From the NCBI RefSeq assembly GCF_024652905.1, contig NZ_CP102428.1:1996501-2060500 (forward strand): a stretch of 64,000 nt of DNA, written 5' to 3'. Numbering within the stretch: position 1 is the stretch's first letter; every line of letters begins with the position of its first letter. The notes under the pieces were generated by a model. That model saw only the letters and a program-made list of their open reading frames with translations. It had not been told where the DNA came from and did not search any database. A program made the position numbers and the translations under genes. This document shows, in pieces, positions 9,212-16,569 of the stretch. Origin of the DNA: Pseudomonas oryzihabitans. Lineage in GTDB: Bacteria; Pseudomonadota; Gammaproteobacteria; Pseudomonadales; Pseudomonadaceae.

Positions 9212-9979
9212 TCAGACGTAACTGGCCGCCAGGCCACCATCCACTGGCAGGTTGGCGCCGTTGATCCAGCGCGAGGCATCGCTGCAGAGGAAGGCGATCA
9301 CCGCGGCCACCTCGTCGGCCAGTGCCGGACGCAGGATGCGCTGGCTGTCGCGGGCGACCCGCTCTTCACCCAGCATGCTGACGAAGTCGCCGAGGATGGG
9401 CGTGAACACCGGGCCCGGCGCCACGCAATTCAGCCGCACGCCGAATTCGCGGAACCAGGTCTGGGACTGCATGAAGCTCCAGACGATGAGCGCCTCCTTG
9501 AAGTACTGGTAGCAGGTGGCCTGCTCCACCGGATGGGCCTCCAGCCAGGCCTGGGCCTGGGCGAAGTCGGCGATTTGCGCCAGTTCGCGGTGCCGCTCCA
9601 GGCGCTGCGGCCATTCGGCGCCGAGGATGGAGGTGACGTTGACGATGGCTCCGCCCTGCCCCAACCGCGCGACCAGTTGCTGGCTGAGCAACCGCAGGCC
9701 GAGGTAATTGACCCGGGCCACTGCCTCCCGGGGTGCCGTGCCCGGTACCCCGGCGATGTTGCACAGGCCGTGCAGGTGCGCCGGCAGGCGACCGACCAGG
9801 GCGGCGATGCTGTCGGGATCACCCAGGTCGGCCTGGTGGAAGTCGTCCAGGCTGAACTGGGGCTGATTGCGGTCGACGCCGATCACAGTGGCGCCTTGGA
9901 AGCGTGCCAGGCGCGCCAACTCGGCGCCAATGCCGGAGGCCACGCCGGTGATCACTAGAGTCTTGCCATTCAGGGTCAT
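9212..9979 (-). CDS. calA: Coniferyl-alcohol dehydrogenase (SDR family)
   Basis: This 255-residue short-chain dehydrogenase oxidises coniferyl alcohol to coniferaldehyde with NAD. The Rossmann motif GVASGIG is at residues 12-18, CNIAGVPGTA replaces the usual NNAG, the catalytic Ser lies in VNVTSILGAEW and the YxxxK motif in CYQYFKEAL. The sequence, including the long loop before the active-site Tyr and the PVDGGLAASYV end, closely follows my memory of CalA from Pseudomonas sp. HR199. It lies downstream of the aldehyde dehydrogenase and is separated from it by element E2. RBS: AGGAAAAT before the ATG, overlapped upstream by an AACAACAA motif. Confidence 0.85.
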   Translation of the reverse strand: MTLNGKTLVITGVASGIGAELARLARFQGATVIGVDRNQPQFSLDDFHQADLGDPDSIAALVGRLPAHLHGLCNIAGVPGTAPREAVARVNYLGLRLLSQQLVARLGQGGAIVNVTSILGAEWPQRLERHRELAQIADFAQAQAWLEAHPVEQATCYQYFKEALIVWSFMQSQTWFREFGVRLNCVAPGPVFTPILGDFVSMLGEERVARDSQRILRPALADEVAAVIAFLCSDASRWINGANLPVDGGLAASYV

Positions 9980-9991
9980 GGGATTTTCCTC

Positions 9992-10002
9992 TTGTTGTTA
10001 TT
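9992..10002 (-). promoter_or_regulatory. Crc/Hfq-type catabolite motif before calA
   Basis: Minus-strand AATAACAACAA holds two overlapping AAnAAnAA matches, ending 12 bases before the calA ATG and next to the ribosome-binding site. Confidence 0.7.
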
Positions 10003-10024
10003 GGGGGTGAAACAAGGGTTTGGG

Positions 10025-10192
10025 GCCTGCTCAAAGGCTTGCGAGCTAGAGCCAAACAAGGCGAACACGGCTGAGGAAGCGGATCGGACCCGCGCTCGGG
10101 TTTACGAGTGGTAAATGAGCATTCCGATCGGGCTGGCGACCCAGGTCGTGTTCAACGCGGTTTGGCCGACGCGCAGCAGCCTTTGAGCAGGC
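10025..10192. repeat. Palindromic MITE-like element E2 (168 bp)
   Basis: The ends are a perfect 15-bp inverted repeat: GCCTGCTCAAAGGCT (10025-10039) and AGCCTTTGAGCAGGC (10178-10192). A second inner pair, GCCAAAC...GAACACG with CGTGTTC...GTTTGGC, extends the cruciform. On the minus strand it carries TCGGAATGCTCATTTACCA, then GTAAAC, CCGCTTCCTCA and TTCGCCT, the same ordered blocks as element E1. It starts two bases after the stop codon of the aldehyde dehydrogenase and lies between two genes of one operon. Confidence 0.75.
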
Positions 10193-10194
10193 TC

Positions 10195-11667
10195 TCAGAA
10201 GGGATAGCGTGGCGGCTCGTTATGCTCGGTCACCCATTGCCACTGGCTGTAGTCGTCCCAGTTGCACAGGCCACCGACGCTGCCGCCATTGCCGGACTGG
10301 CCACGGCCGCCGAAGGGATTGACCACCTCGTCGTTCACCGTCTGGTCGTTGAGGTGCAGCATTCCGCACTCCAGCCGTTCGCCCAGGGCCCGGGCCCGCG
10401 CCAGGGAGCCGGACAGCACACCGGCCGCCAGGCCATAGGGGGTGCGGTTGGCCAGGTCGATGGCCTCGGACTCGTCGGCGAAGGTCACCACGCTGGCCAC
10501 CGGGCCGAAGACTTCCTCATCGAAGGCCCGCATGCCGGGGCGGACGTCGGCGAGCACCGTGGGGGCATAGAAGAGGCCTTCGTGATGACCGCCCTGCAGC
10601 AGCCGGGCACCGGCGGCGAGGCTATCGGCGACGATGCCCTGCACCCGTCGCAACTGCCGGTCGTTGATCAGCGGACCGAGTTGGGTGCTGGGCTCCAGGG
10701 GATCACCCAGGCGCAGGGCGGCGGCGCGGGCGACCAGGCGTTCGCTGAAGGCGGCGGCGATGCGCTGGTGCACCAGGATCAGGCCGGTGGCCATGCAGAT
10801 CTGGCCCTGGTGCAGGAAGCTGCCCCAGGCGGCGCAGCTGGCGGCGCGGTCGAGATCGGCGTCATCGAGCACGATCAGCGGATTCTTGCCGCCCAGCTCC
10901 AGCGCCACCTTCTTCAGATGGCGCCCGGCGCTTTCCGCCACCTGGCGCCCGGCCTGGGTCGAGCCGGTGAAGGCGATCATCCGCACCTGGGGATGGGCGC
11001 AGAGCGCCGCCCCGGCCTCGGCGCGACCGGGCAGCACCTGCAGCACGCCTTTGGGCAGGCCGATGGCCTCGAACAGTCGGGCGATCAGCACGCCGCCGCT
11101 CACCGGCGTCTGGTGATCCGGCTTGAGTACCACGGCATTGCCGCAGGCCAGCGCCGGGGCCACGGCGCGCAGGGAAAGGATCAGCGGGAAGTTGAAGGGC
11201 GAGATCACCCCCACCACGCCATGGGGCAGGCGGCGGGCATAGGACAGGGCACCACGCTCGCTGGGCAGAACCACGCCATGGGGCTGCAGCAACTGGCCGG
11301 CGACCTGCTGCAGGATGACTCCGGCTTCGCGCAGCTCCAGCTCGGCCTTGGACAGGATGCCGCCGGTCTCCCGGGCGATCAGGGGTGCCAGTTCGGCGCG
11401 ATTCAATTCGAGCTGCGCGGCGGCCGCCAGGAACAGCGCGGCCTTTTGCCGGGCCGTCCAGGCGGCCCAGGCCGGTTGCGCCTGGGCCGCCTTGGCGCAG
11501 GCCTGGTCGATGTCGGCGACGCTGGCGAGGCCCGTGCGATGCAGGGGCTGGCCGGTGGCGGGTTCGATGACCTCCAGGGTGCCGCCCTTAGCGGCGATCC
11601 AGTCGCCATCGAAAATCCGCTCGCGCCAGGGTGCGCCGTCCAGGAACGGCGTGGATGGTCTGCTCAT
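10195..11667 (-). CDS. Aldehyde dehydrogenase, benzaldehyde-dehydrogenase (XylC)-like
   Basis: This 490-residue NAD(P)-dependent aldehyde dehydrogenase has the catalytic Cys near residue 291 in HQGQICMATG, the general-base Glu in ALELGGKNPL, and the PFNFPL and GSTQAGR cofactor motifs. The overall pattern and the PPRYPF end are those of aromatic benzaldehyde dehydrogenases. Next to calA and the ferulate genes its likely substrate is coniferaldehyde, giving ferulate; this is inferred from context, since CalB itself belongs to a different ALDH subgroup. Start ATG 11667 has an AAGGAG site and an AACAACAA motif. Transcription probably comes from the sigma-54 promoter at 11712-11730, under the divergent activator. 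Confidence 0.85.
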   Translation of the reverse strand: MSRPSTPFLDGAPWRERIFDGDWIAAKGGTLEVIEPATGQPLHRTGLASVADIDQACAKAAQAQPAWAAWTARQKAALFLAAAAQLELNRAELAPLIARETGGILSKAELELREAGVILQQVAGQLLQPHGVVLPSERGALSYARRLPHGVVGVISPFNFPLILSLRAVAPALACGNAVVLKPDHQTPVSGGVLIARLFEAIGLPKGVLQVLPGRAEAGAALCAHPQVRMIAFTGSTQAGRQVAESAGRHLKKVALELGGKNPLIVLDDADLDRAASCAAWGSFLHQGQICMATGLILVHQRIAAAFSERLVARAAALRLGDPLEPSTQLGPLINDRQLRRVQGIVADSLAAGARLLQGGHHEGLFYAPTVLADVRPGMRAFDEEVFGPVASVVTFADESEAIDLANRTPYGLAAGVLSGSLARARALGERLECGMLHLNDQTVNDEVVNPFGGRGQSGNGGSVGGLCNWDDYSQWQWVTEHNEPPRYPF

Positions 11668-11677
11668 AGCCTTCTCC

Positions 11678-11685
11678 TTGTTGTT
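11678..11685 (-). promoter_or_regulatory. Crc/Hfq-type catabolite motif before the aldehyde dehydrogenase
   Basis: Minus-strand AACAACAA directly precedes the AAGGAG ribosome-binding site, 10 bases from the ATG. Confidence 0.7.
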
Positions 11686-11711
11686 ATCGGGCCGCGGTGG
11701 GCACAGATAAG

Positions 11712-11730
11712 GGAGCAAGGGCTGTGCCCA
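11712..11730 (-). promoter_or_regulatory. Sigma-54 (-24/-12) promoter of the coniferyl operon
   Basis: The minus strand reads TGGGCACAGCCCTTGCTCC. GG and GC are separated by exactly 10 bases, and GGCAC-N5-TTGCT matches the RpoN consensus with one deviation. It lies 45 bp before the aldehyde dehydrogenase ATG. A sigma-54-dependent activator gene is divergent on the other side, so the pairing is well supported by context. Confidence 0.8.
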
Positions 11731-11759
11731 GCCCGGGCTGGCAGGAGAAAGAGTCGTTC

Positions 11760-11778
11760 AATCAGGGACTTGCTGATT
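11760..11778. promoter_or_regulatory. Inverted repeat, candidate activator site
   Basis: AATCAG (11760-11765) and CTGATT (11773-11778) are inverted arms separated by 7 bp, about 35 bp upstream of the -24 element. A second pair, GTTAT/ATAAC, lies at 11833-11847. Such repeats are candidate binding sites for the sigma-54 activator encoded next door. Confidence 0.4.
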
Positions 11779-11858
11779 TAGGTGGGCAAAGACACCCAGC
11801 CCACCCGGCAAACGCCTTGCTCAAAAGATAAAGTTATGAGGTATAACCTTTTCCTCGA

Positions 11859-11874
11859 TTGCGCATTTGCGCAA
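11859..11874. promoter_or_regulatory. Palindrome upstream of the sigma-54 activator gene
   Basis: TTGCGCA and TGCGCAA are perfect inverted arms separated by TT, ending 20 bases before the activator ATG. It could be an autoregulatory operator or part of an upstream activating region. Confidence 0.45.
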
Positions 11875-11894
11875 GTCACCTGGGAGGTGGTGCC

Positions 11895-13619
11895 ATGGCC
11901 CGGTCCGAACGCCTGTCCCTCAACGCCTTGCAGCAGGTCACCCCTGGCCTGTACCGGGGCGACAGCGCCGCCTGGGACGGCAGCGCCAGCCCGACCCAGG
12001 CGGAACTGGCCGAGTGCCTGTTCTTCTCGCCCGGCGATGGTCGCATCTGGCTCAACGACCAGCGCATGCTGCTGGTGCATGCCTCCGCCTTTGGCGCCCT
12101 GCGGCGCGAGCTGATCGGCGCCCTGGGTCAGGAACGCGCCCGCGGGCTGCTGACCCGGGTCGGCTATCTGTCCGGAGTGCGCGATGCCGAGCTGGTGCGC
12201 AAGCGCTGGCCCCAGGCCGACGCCGCCGCCATCTTCGCGGCCGGCACCCGCCTGCACGGCCTGGAGGGGCTGGTGCGGGTCGAGCCGCTGCATTTCGAAT
12301 TCGATGTCGATCAGGGCCGCTATGGCGGCGAATTCCTCTGGCACCACTCGGCCGAATGCGACGAGCACCAGATCGCCCATGGCCAGGGCAGCGATCCGGC
12401 CTGCTGGATGGAGATCGGCTATGCCATCGGCTACGTCAGCAGCCTGTTCGGCCGCCTGGTGATCTTTCGCGAGGTGGAATGCCGGGCCATGGGCCACCAT
12501 GTCTGCCGGGTCGAAGGCCGCAATGCCGAACGCTGGCCCGACGTGGCGGAGGACCTGCGCTATCTCAATGCCGCCGGCGACGGCGCTCCCGAGACAGCCG
12601 CCACCGAACGCCTGCCCGCGCCCCTGCCCCACGCCGTCGACGGCCAGCCGCTGGTAGGCGCCTCGGCGGCCTTCAACAGCGCCTTCCAGGCGCTACAACG
12701 GGTCGCCCCGACCCCGGCCACGGTGCTGCTCACTGGCGAATCCGGAGTGGGTAAGGAGCTGTTCGCCAGCCACCTTCACCGCCTCAGCCGCCGCGCCGAC
12801 GGCCCCTTCGTCGCGCTCAACTGCGCGGCCATTCCCGAGAATCTCATCGAAGCCGAATTGTTCGGCGTGGAGCGCGGTGCCTATACCGGCGCCAACCAGT
12901 CCCGCGCCGGGCGCTTCGAACGGGCCCAGGGCGGTACGCTGTTCCTCGACGAGATCGCCTGCCTGAGCCTGCCCGGTCAGGGCAAGCTGCTGCGCGCGCT
13001 GCAGGAGCGGGAGATCGAACGGGTCGGCGGCAGCCGCACCCTCAGGGTGGACGTACGGGTAGTCGCCGCCACCAACCTGGACCTGCGCGACGCGGTGCGC
13101 CGTGGCGACTTCCGCGAAGACCTCTTCTATCGTCTCAACGTCTATCCCATCGGCATCCCACCCCTGCGGGACCGCCGCGACGACGTACCGCTGCTGGTGG
13201 ATCTGTTCCTGCGCCGCTTCTGCGCCGCCTACGAACGCCCGCCGGTGGGGCTGACCATGCGCGCCCTCAAGGCGCTGCTGCGCTACGATTTTCCCGGCAA
13301 CGTACGGGAATTGCAGAATCTGGTGGAGCGCGGGGTGATCGCCAGCGATCCGGGCGAACTCATCGACCTGCCCCACCTGTTTCGCGGCGAGCCGCTGCCG
13401 GCCGACCTCCTGGAACCGGCGCCGCAGACAGCCGGTTGGCTGGAGCGCCTCGGCGTGGCTGGCGAACGCCCGCTGCACCTGGGCCAGCTGGAAGCCGAGC
13501 TGCTCGACGAAGCCCTGGCGCACAGCCACGGCAACGTGGCCGCCGCGGCACGACTGCTCGGCCTGAGTCGTGCCCAGTTCGCCTATCGCCATCGACGCGC
13601 GAGACGGGATCTGGACTAG
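11895..13619 (+). CDS. XylR/DmpR-type sigma-54-dependent transcriptional activator
   Basis: This 574-residue enhancer-binding protein has an N-terminal aromatic-sensing XylR_N and V4R region (about residues 20-210, with HHSAECDEHQ and GHHVCRVEG). It is followed by the AAA+ domain: Walker A GESGVGKE near residue 280, the sigma-54 contact loop as GAYTGA, Walker B LFLDEIA. A Fis-type helix-turn-helix ends the protein (NVAAAARLLGLSRAQFAYR). The effector is probably coniferyl alcohol or a related phenylpropanoid, inferred from the divergent coniferyl genes and their RpoN promoter. ATG 11895 has a GGGAGG ribosome-binding site. A MarR gene follows 54 bp downstream on the same strand. Confidence 0.9.
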   Translation: MARSERLSLNALQQVTPGLYRGDSAAWDGSASPTQAELAECLFFSPGDGRIWLNDQRMLLVHASAFGALRRELIGALGQERARGLLTRVGYLSGVRDAELVRKRWPQADAAAIFAAGTRLHGLEGLVRVEPLHFEFDVDQGRYGGEFLWHHSAECDEHQIAHGQGSDPACWMEIGYAIGYVSSLFGRLVIFREVECRAMGHHVCRVEGRNAERWPDVAEDLRYLNAAGDGAPETAATERLPAPLPHAVDGQPLVGASAAFNSAFQALQRVAPTPATVLLTGESGVGKELFASHLHRLSRRADGPFVALNCAAIPENLIEAELFGVERGAYTGANQSRAGRFERAQGGTLFLDEIACLSLPGQGKLLRALQEREIERVGGSRTLRVDVRVVAATNLDLRDAVRRGDFREDLFYRLNVYPIGIPPLRDRRDDVPLLVDLFLRRFCAAYERPPVGLTMRALKALLRYDFPGNVRELQNLVERGVIASDPGELIDLPHLFRGEPLPADLLEPAPQTAGWLERLGVAGERPLHLGQLEAELLDEALAHSHGNVAAAARLLGLSRAQFAYRHRRARRDLD

Positions 13620-13673
13620 AATGACCCCTCGATACCCTCCTCTCGCCATCTCCGACGGAAGCCCTTCCCGCCG

Positions 13674-14138
13674 ATGAGTTCCCCCGACGACGCCACGCCC
13701 CTGGACCCTGCCGCCACTCCCTGGCTGGACACCGCCGTAGGCTATGCCCTGCGCCGCGCCCAGATGAAGATGTTCCAGCACCTGGTGGACAGCCTGGCCG
13801 AATACGACCTGCGCCCTGCCCAGTTCACCGCCCTGGTGATCCTCGAACAGGAACCGGGCCTGATGCAGGCCGACCTGGCCCGGCGCCTGGCCATCGAGCC
13901 GCCGCAACTGGTCCTGCTGCTGAACAAGCTGGAACGCCAGGGCCTGGCCGAGCGGGTGCGCGGCACCCAGGATCGCCGCGCCTACGCCCTGCACCTCACC
14001 GAGCAGGGCCGCGCCCTGGTGGGCGAACTCAAAGAACGCGCCGCTGCCAGCGACCGTGCCGCCAGCGCCCCGCTGGACGACGCCGAACGAACCGAGCTGT
14101 TGCGCCTGCTGCGCAAGCTCAATGGAGAGCTGGGCTGA
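13674..14138 (+). CDS. MarR-family transcriptional regulator
   Basis: This 154-residue protein has the winged helix-turn-helix of MarR (LRPAQFTALVILEQEPG, LARRLAIEPPQLVLLLNKLERQGL) and the wing RVRGTQDRRAYALHLT. MarR regulators typically bind hydroxycinnamoyl-CoA thioesters in ferulate clusters (FerR/FerC/HcaR/CouR types). Its position next to fcs-vdh-ech makes it the likely reader of feruloyl-CoA, acting at the TAGTTAA/TTAACTA palindrome at 18943-18961; this is inference. The 3' side is followed by a tandem repeat array. Confidence 0.85.
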   Translation: MSSPDDATPLDPAATPWLDTAVGYALRRAQMKMFQHLVDSLAEYDLRPAQFTALVILEQEPGLMQADLARRLAIEPPQLVLLLNKLERQGLAERVRGTQDRRAYALHLTEQGRALVGELKERAAASDRAASAPLDDAERTELLRLLRKLNGELG

Positions 14139-14159
14139 AGGTTGATCGCCGGGTGTTGT

Positions 14160-14608
14160 GTTGGGCTTCGCTGCGCTCAGCCGCAACCTACGAAAAGCCA
14201 GCTTGCACCGATCGCCCCCTCTCCCTCGGGGAGAGGGTTGGGGTGAGGGATACTGGCAGCGTCTGGGGCAGTACCCTGTTGGGCTTCGCTGCGCTCAGCC
14301 GCAACCTACGAAAAGCTAGCTTGCACCGATCGCCCCCTCTCCATCAGAGAGAGGGTTGGGGTGAGGGAGATTGGCAGCGTCTGGGGCAGCGCCCTGTTAG
14401 GCTTCGCTGTGCTCAGCCGCAACCTACGGAAAGCTAGCTTGCACCGATCGCCCCCTCTTCCTCGGGGAGAGGGCCGGGGTGAGGGAGATCGACAGCGCCT
14501 GAGGCAGCGCCCTGTTGGGCTTCGCTGTGCTCAGCCGCAACCTACGGAAAGCCAACCTGCACCGAACGCCCCCTCTCCCTCGGGGAGAGGGCTGGGGTGA
14601 GGGGGACC
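14160..14608. repeat. 118-bp tandem repeat array (about 3.8 copies)
   Basis: Units start at 14160, 14278, 14396 and 14514 with an exact 118-bp period. Each begins GTTGGGCTTCGCTG, passes CAACCTACG, then contains a CCCCTCTCC/GGAGAGGG hairpin with GGGGTGAGGG. The last unit is truncated. The array fills the gap between the convergent marR and fcs genes and has no believable coding content; open frames running through it are products of repetition. Confidence 0.9.
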
Positions 14609-14621
14609 CCGGTACCTATCG

Positions 14622-16490
14622 TCACGCCCTGATCAACAGCGGCGCCGTTCCGCGATAGCAGGCTTCCAGGCGTTCCGCGCGATGGGTCAGGACGCTGCGC
14701 TGGTTGAGCGAGCCCTTGTCGGTGATCTCACCACGGTCGGCGGATGGCGGTTCCTCCTGCAGGGCGATCCATTCCAGGCGGCTGGCGTTGCCCGAGGCCT
14801 CGCGATTGAGGCGCTTGAGCCAGGCGGCGAACCAGTCCTGCACCGGCGCGCTGGCCAGTACCGTGGCGGCATCGACGCCGTCGTCCAGCCCGGCCAGTTG
14901 CCGGCAATCCGCCAGGCGCGGGAAGACCAGCAGTCCCAGACACTCGCGATCCGGCGCCGCCACCACCACGTCCTGCACCAGCGGCGTGCCCTCCAGCACC
15001 GCGCGATTGCGTAGGGGACCGACGCTGACGAACACCCCGGACGACAGCTTGAAGTCCTCGGCGATGCGGCCATCGAACATCAGGCCCAGTTGCGGGTTGG
15101 CCGGATCGACCAGCTTGAGGGCATCGCCCGAGCAGTAGAACCCCTCTTCGTCGAAGCAGGCGGCGGTCTGGCCGGCATCGCGCCAGTAGCCAGGCATGAT
15201 GTGCGGCCCGCGGAAGCGCCCTTCCAGCTTGCCGTCCACCGGCACCAGCTTGAGTTCGCACCCCGGCGCCGGTACCCCGACGTAGCCGGCCACCGACAGG
15301 GGTCCGGTGGTGAAGGTGCAACTGGGCGAGGCCTCGGTCATACCCAGGCCGGCCATCATGCGGATGCGTTCGCCGCAGTGGGCCTCGGCGATGCGATCCA
15401 GACGATCCCAGACGCTTTGCGACAGCCCCGCCGCGGCAAAGAAGAACAGCCGCATGCGGGCGAAGAAGCGCTCGCGCAACTCGGCGTCGCGCTCCAGGGC
15501 ATTGGCCAACTCTTCCCAGCCGCGCGGCACCGTCAGGTAGGCGGTGGGTGATACCTCGCGCAGGTTGCGCAGGGTCTCGCCGAAGCCCTGGGGCGTCGGC
15601 TTGCCTTCGTCCAGATAGAAGGTGCCGCCGTTGTAGAGCACGATGCCCAGGTTGTGGCTGCCGCCGAAGGTGTGGTTCCAGGGCAGCCAGTCCACCAGCA
15701 CCGGCGGCTCTTCGCCAAACACCGGAAAGGTCTGCAGCAGCATCTGCTGGTTGGCGCAGAGCATGCGCTGGGTGGTGGTCACCGCCTTGGGCAACTTGGT
15801 GGAACCCGAGGTGAAGAGAAACTTGGCGATGCTGTCCGGGCCGGTCGCGGCGAAGGCACGCTCGGCCGCGGCCAATTCACCGCGAGCGAGCAGCGACTCG
15901 AAGGCCAGGCTGATGCGCCCCTGTACCTGACCCCGGGTCGCGATCACCGGCACGTTGGCCGGCAGCACGGCGTCCAGCGCCTTCTGGAAGGCCGGACCAT
16001 CGCTGACGAACACCAGTCCCGGCTGCAGCAGACCGCAGACATGGCGCAGCTTGGCGTGATCCTGGGACAGCAGTGCATAGCCGGGCGACACCGGGCAGAA
16101 GGGAATGCCGGCGTAGAGGGCCGCCATGGCCAATTGCAGATGTTCGGGATCGTTGCCGGAGAGGATCGCCAGCGGGCGTTCGGCGGAGAGGCCGAACTCC
16201 AACAGCGCGGCGGCCAGCTGGCGCACCCGCTGCAGCATCTCGCCATAGGAGAAGTCGCGCCAGGCGCCGCCGGTGTCCCGGGCAGCGAAGAAGGTGCGGT
16301 TCGGTGCCACCCCGGCCCAGTGCAGCAGCCGATCCAACAGTCGCGGCGGCGGCGGGGTCAGGGCTTCCTGGGAGGCCATGTAGAGCAGTCCACCCCGCTC
16401 TTCCACGGTGACGCCGGGGTGGCCCAGGGTCACCGGGCGATAGCGCAGCGGCTGATCAGCGGGCGCGCGGGTGTGCGTGACGTGACTCAC
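14622..16490 (-). CDS. fcs: Feruloyl-CoA synthase
   Basis: This 622-residue acyl-adenylate-forming enzyme converts ferulate, ATP and CoA to feruloyl-CoA. The AMP-binding P-loop is FLFTSGSTKLPKAV, with later YGxxE-like GLGMTEASPS and the hinge motif FDGRIAEDFKLSSG that replaces the usual GRxKD, as in Fcs proteins. The length is typical. The start is GTG at 16490 with AGGAG 8 bases upstream. It is the last gene after ech and vdh. An AACAATAA motif and a GGCGCC/GGCGCC hairpin lie in the 79-bp gap before it. Confidence 0.92.
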   Translation of the reverse strand: MSHVTHTRAPADQPLRYRPVTLGHPGVTVEERGGLLYMASQEALTPPPPRLLDRLLHWAGVAPNRTFFAARDTGGAWRDFSYGEMLQRVRQLAAALLEFGLSAERPLAILSGNDPEHLQLAMAALYAGIPFCPVSPGYALLSQDHAKLRHVCGLLQPGLVFVSDGPAFQKALDAVLPANVPVIATRGQVQGRISLAFESLLARGELAAAERAFAATGPDSIAKFLFTSGSTKLPKAVTTTQRMLCANQQMLLQTFPVFGEEPPVLVDWLPWNHTFGGSHNLGIVLYNGGTFYLDEGKPTPQGFGETLRNLREVSPTAYLTVPRGWEELANALERDAELRERFFARMRLFFFAAAGLSQSVWDRLDRIAEAHCGERIRMMAGLGMTEASPSCTFTTGPLSVAGYVGVPAPGCELKLVPVDGKLEGRFRGPHIMPGYWRDAGQTAACFDEEGFYCSGDALKLVDPANPQLGLMFDGRIAEDFKLSSGVFVSVGPLRNRAVLEGTPLVQDVVVAAPDRECLGLLVFPRLADCRQLAGLDDGVDAATVLASAPVQDWFAAWLKRLNREASGNASRLEWIALQEEPPSADRGEITDKGSLNQRSVLTHRAERLEACYRGTAPLLIRA

Positions 16491-16510
16491 CTTGAATTCT
16501 CCTCTGGGCT

Positions 16511-16526
16511 GGCGCCCGAGGGCGCC
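16511..16526. other. Hairpin in the vdh-fcs intergenic gap
   Basis: GGCGCC (16511-16516) and GGCGCC (16521-16526) form a self-complementary stem with a CGAG loop, 20 bases before the fcs start. It may affect fcs translation or mRNA stability. Confidence 0.4.
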
Positions 16527-16528
16527 TC

Positions 16529-16536
16529 TTATTGTT
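16529..16536 (-). promoter_or_regulatory. Crc/Hfq-type catabolite motif before fcs
   Basis: Minus-strand AACAATAA is an AAnAAnAA match 38 bases before the fcs GTG. It is farther from the start than the other copies. Confidence 0.55.
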
Positions 16537-16569
16537 GTCGCGACAGGAGCGAGGGACGGCGGACGCTGA

